Numbered from the stretch's first letter, positions 8,168 through 16,061 are shown. The stretch is 64,000 bases of DNA from Candidatus Ornithobacterium hominis (GCF_951229915.1 NZ_OX579588.1:1-64000), one strand, 5' to 3'. A program made the numbers and translations. Notes: a model not told the origin generated them from the sequence alone.

Positions 8168-8923
8168 ATGAAAATATTAGAAAGATTTTTCACTTTTCTT
8201 GGTCACTACGTTCAAGTCATGTCAGACGTTTTCAAAAGACCAAAAAACTGGAAGGTTTATAAAAATCTTGTAGTCAGAGAACTATATGATCTTGGCGTGA
8301 ACTCAGTAGGTTTAGTAGCAATTTTATCTCTATTTATGGGAGCCGTGTTGGCCTTACAACTGTATCAAAACTTCAAAGGAGCAGCATTTCCTGTGCCTGA
8401 TTCATATGTCGGGTACGCAACAAAAGTCATCATTGTATTAGAATTTTCATCCACGATTATCTGTATTATTTTAGCTGGTAAAGTAGGCTCTTTTATTGCA
8501 TCCAGTATTGGGACAATGCGGGTTACAGAGCAAATAGATGCATTGGAAGTCATGGGAGTAAATAGCGCCACATTTTTAATTTTACCAAAAATTATTGCAG
8601 CCTTGATCTTCTGGCCTATTTTATTGATGTTTTCGATTATCTCAAGCGTTTTAGGCGGCTATTTGGTCGGAATATTCACGGGGCAATGGGCATCGGTAGA
8701 TTTTGTTGAAGGTTTACAAATGAACTTTGATACATGGTTTTACACCTATAGTTTTATAAAAATGGAAGTTTTTGCATTCATCATAGCCACAATCCCAGCC
8801 TACTTCGGCTATACGGTAAAAGGAGGTTCCTTAGAAGTTGGGAGAGCCAGCACCACCGCTGTGGTTTGGACATGCATAGTTTTAATTATTTCTAATCTAA
8901 TCTTAACACAAATGCTGCTATGA
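8168..8923 (+). CDS. mlaE: Phospholipid ABC transporter permease (MlaE family)
   Basis: 251-residue MlaE/YrbE-type permease with about five or six spans (first near 45-70, last near 230-250). Family features include AILSLFMGAVLALQLYQNF, the cytoplasmic coupling region SSIGTMRVTEQIDALEVMGV near residues 115-134, and the C-terminal GGSLEVGRASTTAVVWT. Works with an ATPase and an MCE protein to move phospholipids between inner and outer membranes. The last four bases overlap the MlaF start (ATGA), so the two are co-translated. No MCE (MlaD) gene is adjacent; it must lie elsewhere. Confidence 0.92.
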   Translation: MKILERFFTFLGHYVQVMSDVFKRPKNWKVYKNLVVRELYDLGVNSVGLVAILSLFMGAVLALQLYQNFKGAAFPVPDSYVGYATKVIIVLEFSSTIICIILAGKVGSFIASSIGTMRVTEQIDALEVMGVNSATFLILPKIIAALIFWPILLMFSIISSVLGGYLVGIFTGQWASVDFVEGLQMNFDTWFYTYSFIKMEVFAFIIATIPAYFGYTVKGGSLEVGRASTTAVVWTCIVLIISNLILTQMLL

Positions 8924-9693
8924 TAGAAGTAAAAAATTTAAAAAAATCATTCGGAGACAAAGAAGTCTTAAAAGGAATAGACACTGTATTTGAAAGTGGG
9001 AAAACGAGTTTAATCATTGGCTCTAGTGGCGCTGGGAAAACAGTGTTTTTCAAATGTTTGCTAGGTTTGTTTGAACCTACAAGTGGAGAAATTATTTTTG
9101 AAGGCTTAGAAAATAATAGCAAAAATGCGGATGCCGACCGAGAACGACGAGAACAAATCGGTACCGTTTTCCAATACAGCGCTTTATTTGACTTTCTAAA
9201 CGTGGAGCAGAACGTTCAATTCCCACTTGATATGTTTACAAAAATGAGCACATCAGAAAAAAAAGATCGCGTACACCAAGCCCTCACGCGAGTGAATATA
9301 GAGGAAGATGCTTTCAAGAAAAAACCATCTGAAATTTCAGGTGGAATGCAAAAAAGAGTTGCCATCGCCCGAGCCATTGTCAACAGCCCCAAATACCTAT
9401 TTTGTGACGAGCCTAACTCTGGGCTCGACCCAGAAACAGCCATCGTTATCGATAATCTGATTAGCGAAATCACTCACGAGAACAACATCACAACCGTCAT
9501 CAACTCACATGATATGAATTCGGTAATAGAAATTGGTGAGAAAATCGTTTTTTTAAAAGATGGCCTGAAAGCTTGGGAAGGCACCAATGAAGAAATTGTA
9601 TTTACAGACCACGAAGATGTTTCAGAATTTGTGTACAGTTCAAATCTTATGCAACACGTAAGAACTGCAATGCAAAAAGAGGAAAAAAAATAA
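8920..9693 (+). CDS. mlaF: Phospholipid ABC transporter ATP-binding protein (MlaF family)
   Basis: 257-residue ATPase partnering the upstream permease at the inner membrane. Walker A GSSGAGKT (about residues 34-41), signature ISGGMQKRVAIARA (about 141-154), Walker B LFCDEPNSGLDP (about 161-172) and the switch His in INSHD are all present, so it should be active. The start overlaps the mlaE stop by four bases. A repeat-core copy at 9101-9107 encodes the EGLENN stretch. The next gene has its own promoter, so the transcript probably ends after this gene, although no clear hairpin is seen. Confidence 0.93.
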   Translation: MIEVKNLKKSFGDKEVLKGIDTVFESGKTSLIIGSSGAGKTVFFKCLLGLFEPTSGEIIFEGLENNSKNADADRERREQIGTVFQYSALFDFLNVEQNVQFPLDMFTKMSTSEKKDRVHQALTRVNIEEDAFKKKPSEISGGMQKRVAIARAIVNSPKYLFCDEPNSGLDPETAIVIDNLISEITHENNITTVINSHDMNSVIEIGEKIVFLKDGLKAWEGTNEEIVFTDHEDVSEFVYSSNLMQHVRTAMQKEEKK

Positions 9694-9702
9694 AAAAATT
9701 TT

Positions 9703-9709
9703 AAGCCTT
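9703..9709. repeat. Iterated palindrome downstream of mlaF
   Basis: Core AAGCCTT with an A/T flank on both sides, ten bases after the mlaF stop and 15 bases before the next promoter core. Confidence 0.65.
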
Positions 9710-9724
9710 ATAATAAATTTATTA

Positions 9725-9732
9725 TAAATTTG
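9725..9732 (+). promoter_or_regulatory. Promoter core of the beta-barrel gene
   Basis: TAAATTTG matches TAnnTTTG. The start codon at 9738 follows after only five bases, so the transcript may begin at or within a few bases of the AUG. Confidence 0.55.
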
Positions 9733-9737
9733 ACTCT

Positions 9738-10325
9738 ATGAAAAAAATAACTCTATTACTACTATTGGTATTTACCACTGCAGCACATGCACAAATCGGT
9801 GTAAAAGCAGGTTTAACCTTCAATAATGACGAAGGAATATTTAAATCAGTGAATACGGCTTATCAACAGAAAGGGAAAAATAATGTAGGATACCACATAG
9901 GCGTTTTCAAAGAATTTAAATTAGCTGGATTTTTTGTGGAACCTGAAATCCTGTACGTAACTTATAAAAATAAATATTTAGCTGAAACAAATGAATCTTT
10001 TGATGTACGCTATCAAAGAGTTGACATACCAGTAAGCGTTGGGACAACTTTTGCAAAACTATTTAAACTACAAGCCGGCCCCGTTTTATCTTATTATTTC
10101 AAAGACAACATCGACTGGAAAAATGTTTCAGACATCAAAAAAGATGACTTCTCCATAGGTTTACAGCTGGGTGCAGGCGTAGAGTTTCATAAATTTCATG
10201 TAGACTTACGCTATGACTTCCCATTGAGTGATAGGCAAACGGACTTTGTGAAAAACCAAAATTTAAAATTCCAAACCAAGAATACCCCAAAGTTATTTCA
10301 CGTGAGTGTAGGTTATGAATTTTAA
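9738..10325 (+). CDS. Outer-membrane beta-barrel protein (PorT-like fold)
   Basis: 195 residues with signal peptide (cleavage after AHAQ, about residue 19) and then a small barrel of the outer-membrane beta-barrel type common in Bacteroidota. IGVKAGLTFNN opens the barrel, FKEFKLAGFFVEPEILYVT and VDIPVSVGTTFAKLFKLQAGPVLSYYF form central strands, and the chain ends in an aromatic residue (VSVGYEF), as expected for assembly by the Bam machinery. Function is not known. Monocistronic, with promoter core just before and a hairpin terminator after. Confidence 0.8.
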   Translation: MKKITLLLLLVFTTAAHAQIGVKAGLTFNNDEGIFKSVNTAYQQKGKNNVGYHIGVFKEFKLAGFFVEPEILYVTYKNKYLAETNESFDVRYQRVDIPVSVGTTFAKLFKLQAGPVLSYYFKDNIDWKNVSDIKKDDFSIGLQLGAGVEFHKFHVDLRYDFPLSDRQTDFVKNQNLKFQTKNTPKLFHVSVGYEF

Positions 10326-10353
10326 AATTTAAATAAATTATAAAAGAAAAGAT

Positions 10354-10390
10354 AAATCGTCAAGAGTACATAAACCTTGGCGATTTTTTT
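10354..10390 (+). terminator. Terminator of the beta-barrel gene
   Basis: An 11-bp stem with one T-G wobble (10354-10364 with 10376-10386) and an 11-base loop ends in eight T. The T run merges directly into the iterated-palindrome copy at 10392-10398. Confidence 0.85.
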
Positions 10391-10391
10391 T

Positions 10392-10398
10392 AAGGCTT
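10392..10398. repeat. Iterated palindrome at a terminator
   Basis: Core AAGGCTT with T tract to the left, shared with the terminator tail, and A tract to the right. Confidence 0.75.
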
Positions 10399-10483
10399 TA
10401 AAAAAAATACTGGAATAAAGAAAAAAAGAAGATTTTTGAAATAATTTTTATTCTTTCAATGATACTCTTTACTCAAAAAAAAT

Positions 10484-10491
10484 TATTTTTG
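10484..10491 (+). promoter_or_regulatory. Promoter core of TPR-ribH-rnhA
   Basis: TATTTTTG matches TAnnTTTG and lies 19 bases before the start codon at 10511. Confidence 0.55.
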
Positions 10492-10510
10492 CAGTTTACA
10501 ACCAAATTTT

Positions 10511-11215
10511 ATGGCAACAAAAAACACTAAAAAAGAACATAAATACGCTACGGAAGAAGCTTTTGAATCACTAGAGCAAACAGCACAAAGCAGTGAAAAT
10601 TTTTTAGAAAAAAATGCTAAGATTTTAGCCATTGTTTTTGGAGCATTAATTTTAGCTGCAGTTGGTTACTTTGCCTATCTCAAATTTTATGTAGACCCAA
10701 GAAATGAAGAAGCACAGAATGAGATCGTGACAGCAGACACCATGTTTGAGCAAGACAGCATGCAACTAGCCTTGAACGGAAGCCCAGGAGCTTATATGGG
10801 GTACAATCAAATTTTAAATGAATACAAGGGCACAGATTTAGCCAAAATAGCGGAATACAAAGCAGGAATAGCTAATTACCAGCTAGGGAATTACCAAGAA
10901 GCTTTAGAAAATTTTAAAAACTTCAATACTTCAGAAGTAGCACTCAAAGCAGTAAAAGAAGGAGCAACGGGTGATACCTACGTGCAATTAGGCAAAAAAG
11001 ATGAAGCTTTAGCCGCTTATGAAAAAGCAATAAGGGCTTCAGATCTGCAAGTTTTAGAAAGAATTTATACTAAGAAATATGCCATATTGGCCCACGAAAT
11101 AGGAGCAAATGATAAGGCATATGGGAAGATAAAAGAATATTTAGAAAAATACAATGATGCGCCAGATAATGAATTAGATCGTTTGGCAGCATTATTTGAG
11201 TCAGCTCAGAAATAA
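10511..11215 (+). CDS. Membrane-anchored TPR protein (YfgM-like)
   Basis: 234 residues. A charged cytoplasmic N-terminus (1-36) precedes one membrane span (about 38-60, ILAIVFGALILAAVGYFAYL) and a periplasmic part with tetratricopeptide-type repeats (IAEYKAGIANYQLGNYQEALENF near 120-140, then DTYVQLGKKDEALAAYEKAI near 157-176). This layout resembles YfgM, an ancillary partner of the secretion translocon and periplasmic chaperones, but the equivalence is inferred. Its stop codon abuts the ribH start (TAAATG), so the two genes are tightly coupled. Confidence 0.75.
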   Translation: MATKNTKKEHKYATEEAFESLEQTAQSSENFLEKNAKILAIVFGALILAAVGYFAYLKFYVDPRNEEAQNEIVTADTMFEQDSMQLALNGSPGAYMGYNQILNEYKGTDLAKIAEYKAGIANYQLGNYQEALENFKNFNTSEVALKAVKEGATGDTYVQLGKKDEALAAYEKAIRASDLQVLERIYTKKYAILAHEIGANDKAYGKIKEYLEKYNDAPDNELDRLAALFESAQK

Positions 11216-11698
11216 ATGGCAACAACCAATTTATCACAATACGACAAAGGGAAAGTAGCCAATGCCAAACCCTATAAGTTTGGCATTGTTGTTTCCCAAT
11301 GGAATAAACACATTACCCACGCTCTGCAAAAGGGCGCTGTGGATACATTGATTGATTTAGGTGCAGAAATAGATAATATCATGATAGTGGAAGTCCCTGG
11401 CAGTTTTGAGCTGATTTATGGAGCAAAAGTCATTGCAGAAGAATGCGATGCCGTTATTGTGATTGGTTGTGTCATCAGAGGAGAAACCGCTCATTTCGAC
11501 TACGTATGCCAAGGCGTTACACAAGGAATCAAAGACCTGAATGTTCAACAGAATACACCCGTAATTTTTTGTGTATTGACAGATGAAAATGAGCAGCAAT
11601 CCTTATCTCGTTCTGGCGGAGAACATGGAAACAAAGGCGTAGAAGCAGCTGTGGTGGCAATACATATGGCGGTTCTTAAAAATAAATTAATCCGTTAA
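11216..11698 (+). CDS. ribH: 6,7-dimethyl-8-ribityllumazine synthase
   Basis: Penultimate step of riboflavin synthesis, joining the aminopyrimidine intermediate with dihydroxybutanone phosphate. The 160-residue length is typical. Key blocks are FGIVVSQWNKHIT (about 22-34), PGSFELIYGAK (about 60-70), the substrate loop IGCVIRGETAHFDYVCQG with the catalytic His (about 86-103), and FCVLTDENEQQSLSRSGGEHGNKG in pieces near 122-145. Starts directly at the stop of the TPR gene. No other riboflavin gene is adjacent and no FMN riboswitch is visible upstream. Confidence 0.95.
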   Translation: MATTNLSQYDKGKVANAKPYKFGIVVSQWNKHITHALQKGAVDTLIDLGAEIDNIMIVEVPGSFELIYGAKVIAEECDAVIVIGCVIRGETAHFDYVCQGVTQGIKDLNVQQNTPVIFCVLTDENEQQSLSRSGGEHGNKGVEAAVVAIHMAVLKNKLIR

Positions 11699-11706
11699 AT
11701 TTTTTT

Positions 11707-12180
11707 ATGAAAATTTTTGCTTACACAGATGGCTCCTCGCGAGGAAACCCTGGCCGCGGAGGCTATGGTGTAGTACTAATTGCACCTGAGAAAAGAGTGA
11801 AGAAAGAATTTTCAATGGGTTTTAGAAAAACCACCAATAATAGGATGGAATTACTGGCAGCGATTGTAGCCTTAGAAAAATTAAAAGCTCCACAGCAGGA
11901 TATTACCATCTTTACGGACTCCAAATATGTATGTAATGCAGTCAATAAAAGATGGGTTTTTAACTGGGAAAAAACAGGCTACAAAAGCAAGAAAAACCCT
12001 GATTTATGGCAAAGATTTCTGAGGAATTTTCGTAAACATCAAGTCAAAATGGAATGGGTTAAAGGACACGCTGGCTACCATTGGAATGAATTAGCTGACC
12101 AATTGGCTACTCAAGCTGCTGATGCCAAAGACCTGAAAATAGACTTGGGCTACGAAAGACAAGAGAACTTTAATTTTTAA
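11707..12180 (+). CDS. rnhA: Ribonuclease HI
   Basis: Cuts RNA in RNA-DNA hybrids, removing R-loops and primers. 157 residues with the four catalytic acids in their usual settings: YTDGSSRGNPG (Asp7), NNRMELLA (Glu), IFTDSKYV (Asp) and WNELADQLA (Asp near 130), plus the catalytic-loop His in KGHAGYHWN. Starts eight bases after ribH and is the last gene of that group. No clear terminator hairpin follows in the 110-base convergent gap with the haemoglobin gene. Confidence 0.95.
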   Translation: MKIFAYTDGSSRGNPGRGGYGVVLIAPEKRVKKEFSMGFRKTTNNRMELLAAIVALEKLKAPQQDITIFTDSKYVCNAVNKRWVFNWEKTGYKSKKNPDLWQRFLRNFRKHQVKMEWVKGHAGYHWNELADQLATQAADAKDLKIDLGYERQENFNF

Positions 12181-12292
12181 CTTACTTCAAGCTTACTCAT
12201 TATTTTTATTCATTTGGTATTCAATACAATATATTAAATTTCAGTATTTTGAGTAACTTTTTTATAATTAATTCACTACAGGTGCATCCATT

Positions 12293-12667
12293 CTACAATC
12301 TGTTTTCTCTGATATATTGAATTTTATAATTAAACATTTCAGCCATTTTTGCAGCTCTCCATTTAGCTTCATCTGCAATTTCACCTGCAAAAAGTGAATC
12401 CATATTAGCATTGAATATTTCTACCCAACGTTCAAAATGATGTTTTTGCACATCCATCGTGGCATGCGGGGCAAATGGACTCCCGTAGTATGAATGATTA
12501 TCTAGCAAAACAGTTTCCCAAAAAGCATACATTTTTTCTAAATGTTCTGCCCATCTATCCTGTATCAATCCGTTGAAAATAGGACCAAGCAGCTCATCCT
12601 TTCGGATTTTCCCGTAGAAGGAATCAACCATTTGTTTCACATCTTCTATATCTTGAATATCTTTCAT
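12293..12667 (-). CDS. Group III (P-type) truncated haemoglobin
   Basis: About 124 residues, the usual size of a 2-over-2 globin. The ATG at 12667 gives MKDIQDIEDVKQMVDSFY; an upstream TTG/ATG region at 12685 overlaps the promoter core and is disfavoured. The heme-binding region FAPHATMDVQKHHFERWVEIF (in pieces) carries the candidate proximal His in KHHFERW and a conserved Trp, and AFWETVLL is typical of group III. Members bind oxygen or nitric oxide; the physiological role is not settled. Single gene on the minus strand with its own promoter. Confidence 0.87.
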   Translation of the reverse strand: MKDIQDIEDVKQMVDSFYGKIRKDELLGPIFNGLIQDRWAEHLEKMYAFWETVLLDNHSYYGSPFAPHATMDVQKHHFERWVEIFNANMDSLFAGEIADEAKWRAAKMAEMFNYKIQYIRENRL

Positions 12668-12682
12668 GCTATGGAATTTATA

Positions 12683-12690
12683 CAAATTTA
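12683..12690 (-). promoter_or_regulatory. Promoter core of the haemoglobin gene
   Basis: On the minus strand TAAATTTG matches TAnnTTTG, 15 bases before the chosen ATG at 12667. Confidence 0.55.
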
Positions 12691-12761
12691 GAATGATTTT
12701 AATTAATTATTTATGATTAAAGTAAATTAAATGAAAATCAATTATTTATTAAAAATTTTAA

Positions 12762-12768
12762 AAGCCTT
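12762..12768. repeat. Iterated palindrome after rpiB
   Basis: Core AAGCCTT, flanked by AAAATTTTAA on the left and an A run on the right, about ten bases beyond the rpiB stop codon. Confidence 0.75.
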
Positions 12769-12777
12769 AAAAAAATT

Positions 12778-13209
12778 CTATATACAAGCAATTTTTTCAA
12801 CTCTATTTTGGTGTCTTCCTCCTTCGAATTTTGTACCCAAAAAAGCTTCAACAATGGCAAAAGCATCACTTTTTTCAATAAAACGAGCTGGCAATACCAA
12901 AATATTTGCATCATTGTGTTGACGCGCTAATTTTGCCAATTCAGTTTCCCAGCAAATCGCCGCTCTAATGCTCTGATGCTTATTAGCGGCCATCGCAATT
13001 CCATTGCCAGAACCACAGAGCAAAATCCCTAAGTCAGCATCTCCTTTTTCCACAGCATCAGCAGTAGGGTGAGCGAAATCGGGGTAATCAACACTTGCGG
13101 TGGAAAAAGTTCCAAAATCCTCTGTTTCAAAACCTTTTATTGTTAATAAGTCTTTAATTTCTTCCTTTAGTTCAAAACCTGCGTGGTCTGCACCGATGGC
13201 TATTTTCAT
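12778..13209 (-). CDS. rpiB: Ribose-5-phosphate isomerase B
   Basis: Interconverts ribose-5-phosphate and ribulose-5-phosphate in the pentose phosphate pathway. 143 residues, family length. IAIGADHAGFELK (residues 3-15) carries the Asp-His pair, VDYPDFAHPTA follows, and GILLCGSGNGIAMAANK (about 60-76) contains the catalytic Cys and anion hole. HNDANILVLPAR and the C-terminal GTKFEGGRHQNRV are typical. ATG 13209 is preferred over ATG 13230 because the fold begins with MKIAIGADHAG. No promoter core recognised upstream. Confidence 0.95.
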   Translation of the reverse strand: MKIAIGADHAGFELKEEIKDLLTIKGFETEDFGTFSTASVDYPDFAHPTADAVEKGDADLGILLCGSGNGIAMAANKHQSIRAAICWETELAKLARQHNDANILVLPARFIEKSDAFAIVEAFLGTKFEGGRHQNRVEKIACI

Positions 13210-13538
13210 CATAATCTTAGTTTTTAACATGCTTATTTCGTAAAATTAATTTAAATAATTAAAATTCAAATACTTATTAATAAAAATTCAATGTTAATAT
13301 AATTTTAATTAAACTTAAAAAATTCTCATAAATTCATTTGATTTATTTAAAAAATTTACCAATACAAAACTAGCAATGAATTACGCAAGAAAAGTTTTCA
13401 GTTGATTTAAAAATTTATAAACCTTTTTTTAATACTTTTTCTTTCTTTAATTTATAAAGAAATTTTGATAACTTCTTCGATTGTTGAAATGTTGATAACC
13501 TCTTTTATTACCTCATTCCAAGATACTTAAAATTTTAT

Positions 13539-13545
13539 AAGGCTT
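13539..13545. repeat. Iterated palindrome in the rpiB-pgk gap
   Basis: Core AAGGCTT within AATTTTAT on the left and TTAAAAATTTTT on the right. Confidence 0.65.
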
Positions 13546-13734
13546 TTAAAAATTTTTGAATAAAATATTTCGCCCATTAGTTTTAAACATCTTCACAGCG
13601 CAATTATATTCATTACTTTCTTTTTAAAATTTTTTAAAATCAAATAAATAATAAATATAGATGTGAATAAACTCCTTATTCTAAAGCTGAATAATTTCAT
13701 TTGAAAAGAAGTTCAATTTTTGTAGCCTTTTGGT

Positions 13735-13742
13735 TATATTTG
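13735..13742 (+). promoter_or_regulatory. Promoter core of pgk
   Basis: TATATTTG matches TAnnTTTG and ends 19 bases before the pgk start codon. Confidence 0.6.
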
Positions 13743-13761
13743 TTGAACAATATAAAAGTTT

Positions 13762-14949
13762 ATGAAAACACTTAACGATTTTAATTTTAAAGATAAAAAA
13801 GTTTTGATTCGTGTAGACTTCAATGTTCCGCAAGATAAGGACTTAAAAGTAACGGATACAACGAGAATTGAATCAGCTAAACCTACGATTTTAAAGGTTT
13901 TGGAAGACGGCGGAAGTGTAATTCTAATGACACATTTGGGGCGCCCAAAAGGTAAAAAGGTAGGAGAAATGTCTTTGAAGCATATAGCAGATAAAGTCTC
14001 TGATGTGATTGGCGTTGTGGTAGAGGTGGCTGATGACGTTGTGGGTGAAGATGCTAAAGAAAAAGCTAAAAACTTGAAACCAGGGGGTGTTTTAATGCTA
14101 GAAAATTTAAGATTCAGAGAAGAAGAAGAGCAAGGTGAAGAGAATTTTGCTAAGCAATTGGCGGAATTGGGCGATTTCTACATCAATGATGCCTTTGGTA
14201 CGGCTCACCGTGAACACGCTTCTACAGCTGTTATTGCTAAATATTTTAAAGATAAGTGCTTTGGCTACTTGATGCAAAAAGAGCTGGAAGCGATAGATAA
14301 AGTATTGAAAAACAGTGACTCACCAGTTACTGCGATTTTGGGTGGAGCTAAGGTTTCTTCTAAAATTACAGTGATAGATAATATTTTACCAGCGGTGGAT
14401 AACTTGATCATCGGTGGAGGGATGGCTTACACTTTTATAAAAGCACAGGGTGGTAATATTGGAAATTCTATTGTGGAAGAGGATAAAACGGATTTGGCAC
14501 TTAAAATTTTGAAAAAGGCAGAAGAGGAAAACGTAAAAGTTTATTTGCCGATAGATATTGTAGTTGCCGATGATTTTAATAATGGTGCAGACTCTAAAGT
14601 AGTAAAAGCCAATGAAATACCAGATGGATGGCAGGGGTTGGATGTTGGGCCAGAGACATTGGAGAAATTATCTAAAGTTATAGAAGAATCAAAAACAATT
14701 CTTTGGAACGGGCCAGTAGGTGTCTTTGAATTTGAAAATTTTGCTAAAGGAACTAAAGCAATCGCTGATGCGATAGAAAATGCAACTAAAAATGGTGCTT
14801 TCTCTCTTGTGGGTGGTGGTGATTCTGTAGCTGCTGTGAAGCAATTTAACTATGAAGATAAGGTAAGTTACGTCTCCACAGGTGGTGGCGCTATGCTAGA
14901 AAGTTTAGAGGGTAAAAAACTACCTGGTGTTGCTGCAATGGAAAATTAA
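13762..14949 (+). CDS. pgk: Phosphoglycerate kinase
   Basis: Glycolytic enzyme moving phosphate from 1,3-bisphosphoglycerate to ADP. 395 residues, as expected. N-terminal VLIRVDFNVPQD (about 14-25) and MTHLGRPKGK (about 58-67) belong to the substrate-binding domain, as does AHREHAST near 153. The nucleotide domain shows ILGGAKVSSKI (about 192-202), WNGPVGVFEFE (about 314-324) and GGGDSVAAVKQF (about 352-363). Monocistronic, with its own promoter core and a strong terminator. Unlike many bacteria it is not beside gap or tpiA. Confidence 0.97.
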   Translation: MKTLNDFNFKDKKVLIRVDFNVPQDKDLKVTDTTRIESAKPTILKVLEDGGSVILMTHLGRPKGKKVGEMSLKHIADKVSDVIGVVVEVADDVVGEDAKEKAKNLKPGGVLMLENLRFREEEEQGEENFAKQLAELGDFYINDAFGTAHREHASTAVIAKYFKDKCFGYLMQKELEAIDKVLKNSDSPVTAILGGAKVSSKITVIDNILPAVDNLIIGGGMAYTFIKAQGGNIGNSIVEEDKTDLALKILKKAEEENVKVYLPIDIVVADDFNNGADSKVVKANEIPDGWQGLDVGPETLEKLSKVIEESKTILWNGPVGVFEFENFAKGTKAIADAIENATKNGAFSLVGGGDSVAAVKQFNYEDKVSYVSTGGGAMLESLEGKKLPGVAAMEN

Positions 14950-14960
14950 ATTTTATTATT

Positions 14961-14967
14961 AAGCCTT
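14961..14967. repeat. Iterated palindrome after pgk
   Basis: Core AAGCCTT with a T-rich left and A-rich right flank, 11 bases beyond the pgk stop and just before its terminator stem. Confidence 0.7.
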
Positions 14968-14982
14968 TAAAAAAAATATAGG

Positions 14983-15017
14983 AAAAGCTCAGATGTAAAA
15001 AATCTGAGCTTTTTTTA
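14983..15017 (+). terminator. Rho-independent terminator of pgk
   Basis: A 12-bp stem (14983-14994 with 15002-15013, core GCTCAGAT/ATCTGAGC) with a seven-base loop continues into a T run to 15017. Confidence 0.92.
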
Positions 15018-15032
15018 TTAAAATTTAAAAAT

Positions 15033-15066
15033 AAAAAAACCGATTCAATAAATTAAATTGAATCGG
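15033..15066 (-). terminator. Rho-independent terminator of tRNA-Phe
   Basis: A perfect 10-bp stem (15040-15049 with 15057-15066, CCGATTCAAT/ATTGAATCGG) is followed, reading leftward on the minus strand, by seven T (15039-15033). It lies ten bases beyond the tRNA 3' end. Confidence 0.88.
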
Positions 15067-15076
15067 TGTAGAAAAG

Positions 15077-15149
15077 TGGTACCTCCAGGAATCGAACCAG
15101 GGACACAAGGATTTTCAGTCCTTTGCTCTACCAACTGAGCTAAGGTACC
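15077..15149 (-). tRNA. tRNA-Phe (anticodon GAA)
   Basis: On the minus strand a full cloverleaf can be folded. The acceptor GGTACCT pairs with AGGTACC, followed by discriminator A. The D arm is GCTC-AGTTGGTA-GAGC. The anticodon stem AAGGA/TCCTT encloses the loop CTGAAAA with anticodon GAA. The variable loop has five bases and the T arm has TTCGATT in its loop, with one U-U mismatch in its stem. CCA is not encoded. It has its own promoter core and terminator. Confidence 0.97.
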
Positions 15150-15165
15150 CTTTTACTTTGGATGG

Positions 15166-15173
15166 CAAATATA
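15166..15173 (-). promoter_or_regulatory. Promoter core of tRNA-Phe
   Basis: TATATTTG on the minus strand (complement of 15166-15173), ending 16 bases before the tRNA 5' end. Confidence 0.6.
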
Positions 15174-15199
15174 AGAATTTTTTTATAAAAACTAAATTA

Positions 15200-15406
15200 T
15201 TATCTATTTTTTTCTAAATTATCGTTAGCTGACTGAAATTTATAAATAATGAATGCAGTCAAAAATCCGCATACTGATGCTCCAATGCCTAGCCAGTTTA
15301 AGTCATTTTCTTTGGAAAACAATGGTTTATCAAAACTTAGGGTTATTATAAAAAAAATCAATGAGGCTAGGAAAAACAAACTTACAAAAAAACTAAATTT
15401 CTTCAT
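15200..15406 (-). CDS. Small two-span membrane protein, unknown
   Basis: 68 residues with two hydrophobic helices, about 5-25 (FFVSLFFLASLIFFIITL) and about 39-57 (LGIGASVCGFLTAFIIYKF), and a polar lysine- and asparagine-rich tail. It starts one base after the marC stop, so it is probably co-transcribed and co-translated with marC. I recognise no family. The hairpin topology suggests both ends on the same side of the inner membrane. Confidence 0.65.
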   Translation of the reverse strand: MKKFSFFVSLFFLASLIFFIITLSFDKPLFSKENDLNWLGIGASVCGFLTAFIIYKFQSANDNLEKNR

Positions 15407-15407
15407 T

Positions 15408-15992
15408 TTACAGTTTTTCTATTAGTAAACTCAAATTTGTAGTGAAAAGTTTGATAGAAATCGCTAATAGAATGATTCCAAATATTTTTTGCATCACGCT
15501 AATGATGCCAGAACCTAGAAAGTTGGTAATGAGATTGGCGAATTTAAGAATTAAATAGACAAAAATCATATTGACAATGATGCCTATAATGATGTTCTCT
15601 ACCTGGTAGGCGGCTCGTAAAGATAAAACTGTGGTGAGTGAACCTGCACCAGCAATCAAAGGAAATGCTATAGGGACGATAGATACTGTTTTGGGTTCTG
15701 TATATTTATTGATTTCAATGCCTAAAATCATCTCTAAAGCTAGTGTAAAAAGTACAATGGAACCTGCAACGGCAAAAGTTGATGAATCTAAACCAAATAA
15801 AAGTAAAATTCTCTCACCCAAGAATAGAAAGAGAATGAGCATAAAAGTGGCGACTAAGGTTGCTTTTTCAGATTGAATATGCCCTCCAGCTTTTTCTCGC
15901 AGACTTACAATGAGAGGAATGCTCCCTATGATGTCTATCACAGCAAATAAAACCAATGATACGGATATAATTTGGTCAAAATCAAAATTCAT
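15408..15992 (-). CDS. MarC family integral membrane protein
   Basis: 194 residues with six predicted spans. Family signatures are VLFAVIDIIGSIPLIVSLREK near the N-terminus, then FALDAL-type helix VLFTLALEMILGIE, and the central AFPLIAGAGSLTTVLSL (about 108-124), typical of MarC/UPF0056 proteins. Despite the name, a role in antibiotic resistance is not established for this family. First gene of a two-gene transcript with the small membrane protein; promoter core at 16022-16029. Confidence 0.88.
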   Translation of the reverse strand: MNFDFDQIISVSLVLFAVIDIIGSIPLIVSLREKAGGHIQSEKATLVATFMLILFLFLGERILLLFGLDSSTFAVAGSIVLFTLALEMILGIEINKYTEPKTVSIVPIAFPLIAGAGSLTTVLSLRAAYQVENIIIGIIVNMIFVYLILKFANLITNFLGSGIISVMQKIFGIILLAISIKLFTTNLSLLIEKL

Positions 15993-16021
15993 TACTTTTA
16001 ATTTTTTTTAATTTAGACTTG

Positions 16022-16029
16022 CAAAAATA
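16022..16029 (-). promoter_or_regulatory. Promoter core of marC
   Basis: TATTTTTG on the minus strand, 29 bases before the marC start. Confidence 0.55.
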
Positions 16030-16061
16030 TAATCTTTGCAACAATTGAGAAAATTAAAAGT

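Larger units (their letters stand above)
13231..13761. other. AT-rich intergenic region between rpiB and pgk
   Basis: About 530 bases with no convincing coding frame. It is extremely AT-rich and contains an iterated-palindrome copy (13539-13545), two DnaA-box-like nonamers on the minus strand (TTATCAACA as complement of 13490-13498; TTATTCACA as complement of 13662-13670) and the pgk promoter core at its right end. The box matches are too few and weak to call an origin. Confidence 0.5.

Noticed and set aside
10300..10315. Possible third parS site around CACGTG in the beta-barrel gene
   Set aside because: Only the left half (TTTCACGTGA) matches; the right arm is lost and the bases are explained by coding sequence.
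13231..13761. Replication origin in the AT-rich gap before pgk
   Set aside because: Only two degenerate DnaA-like nonamers and no box cluster; kept as a weak observation and not annotated as oriC.
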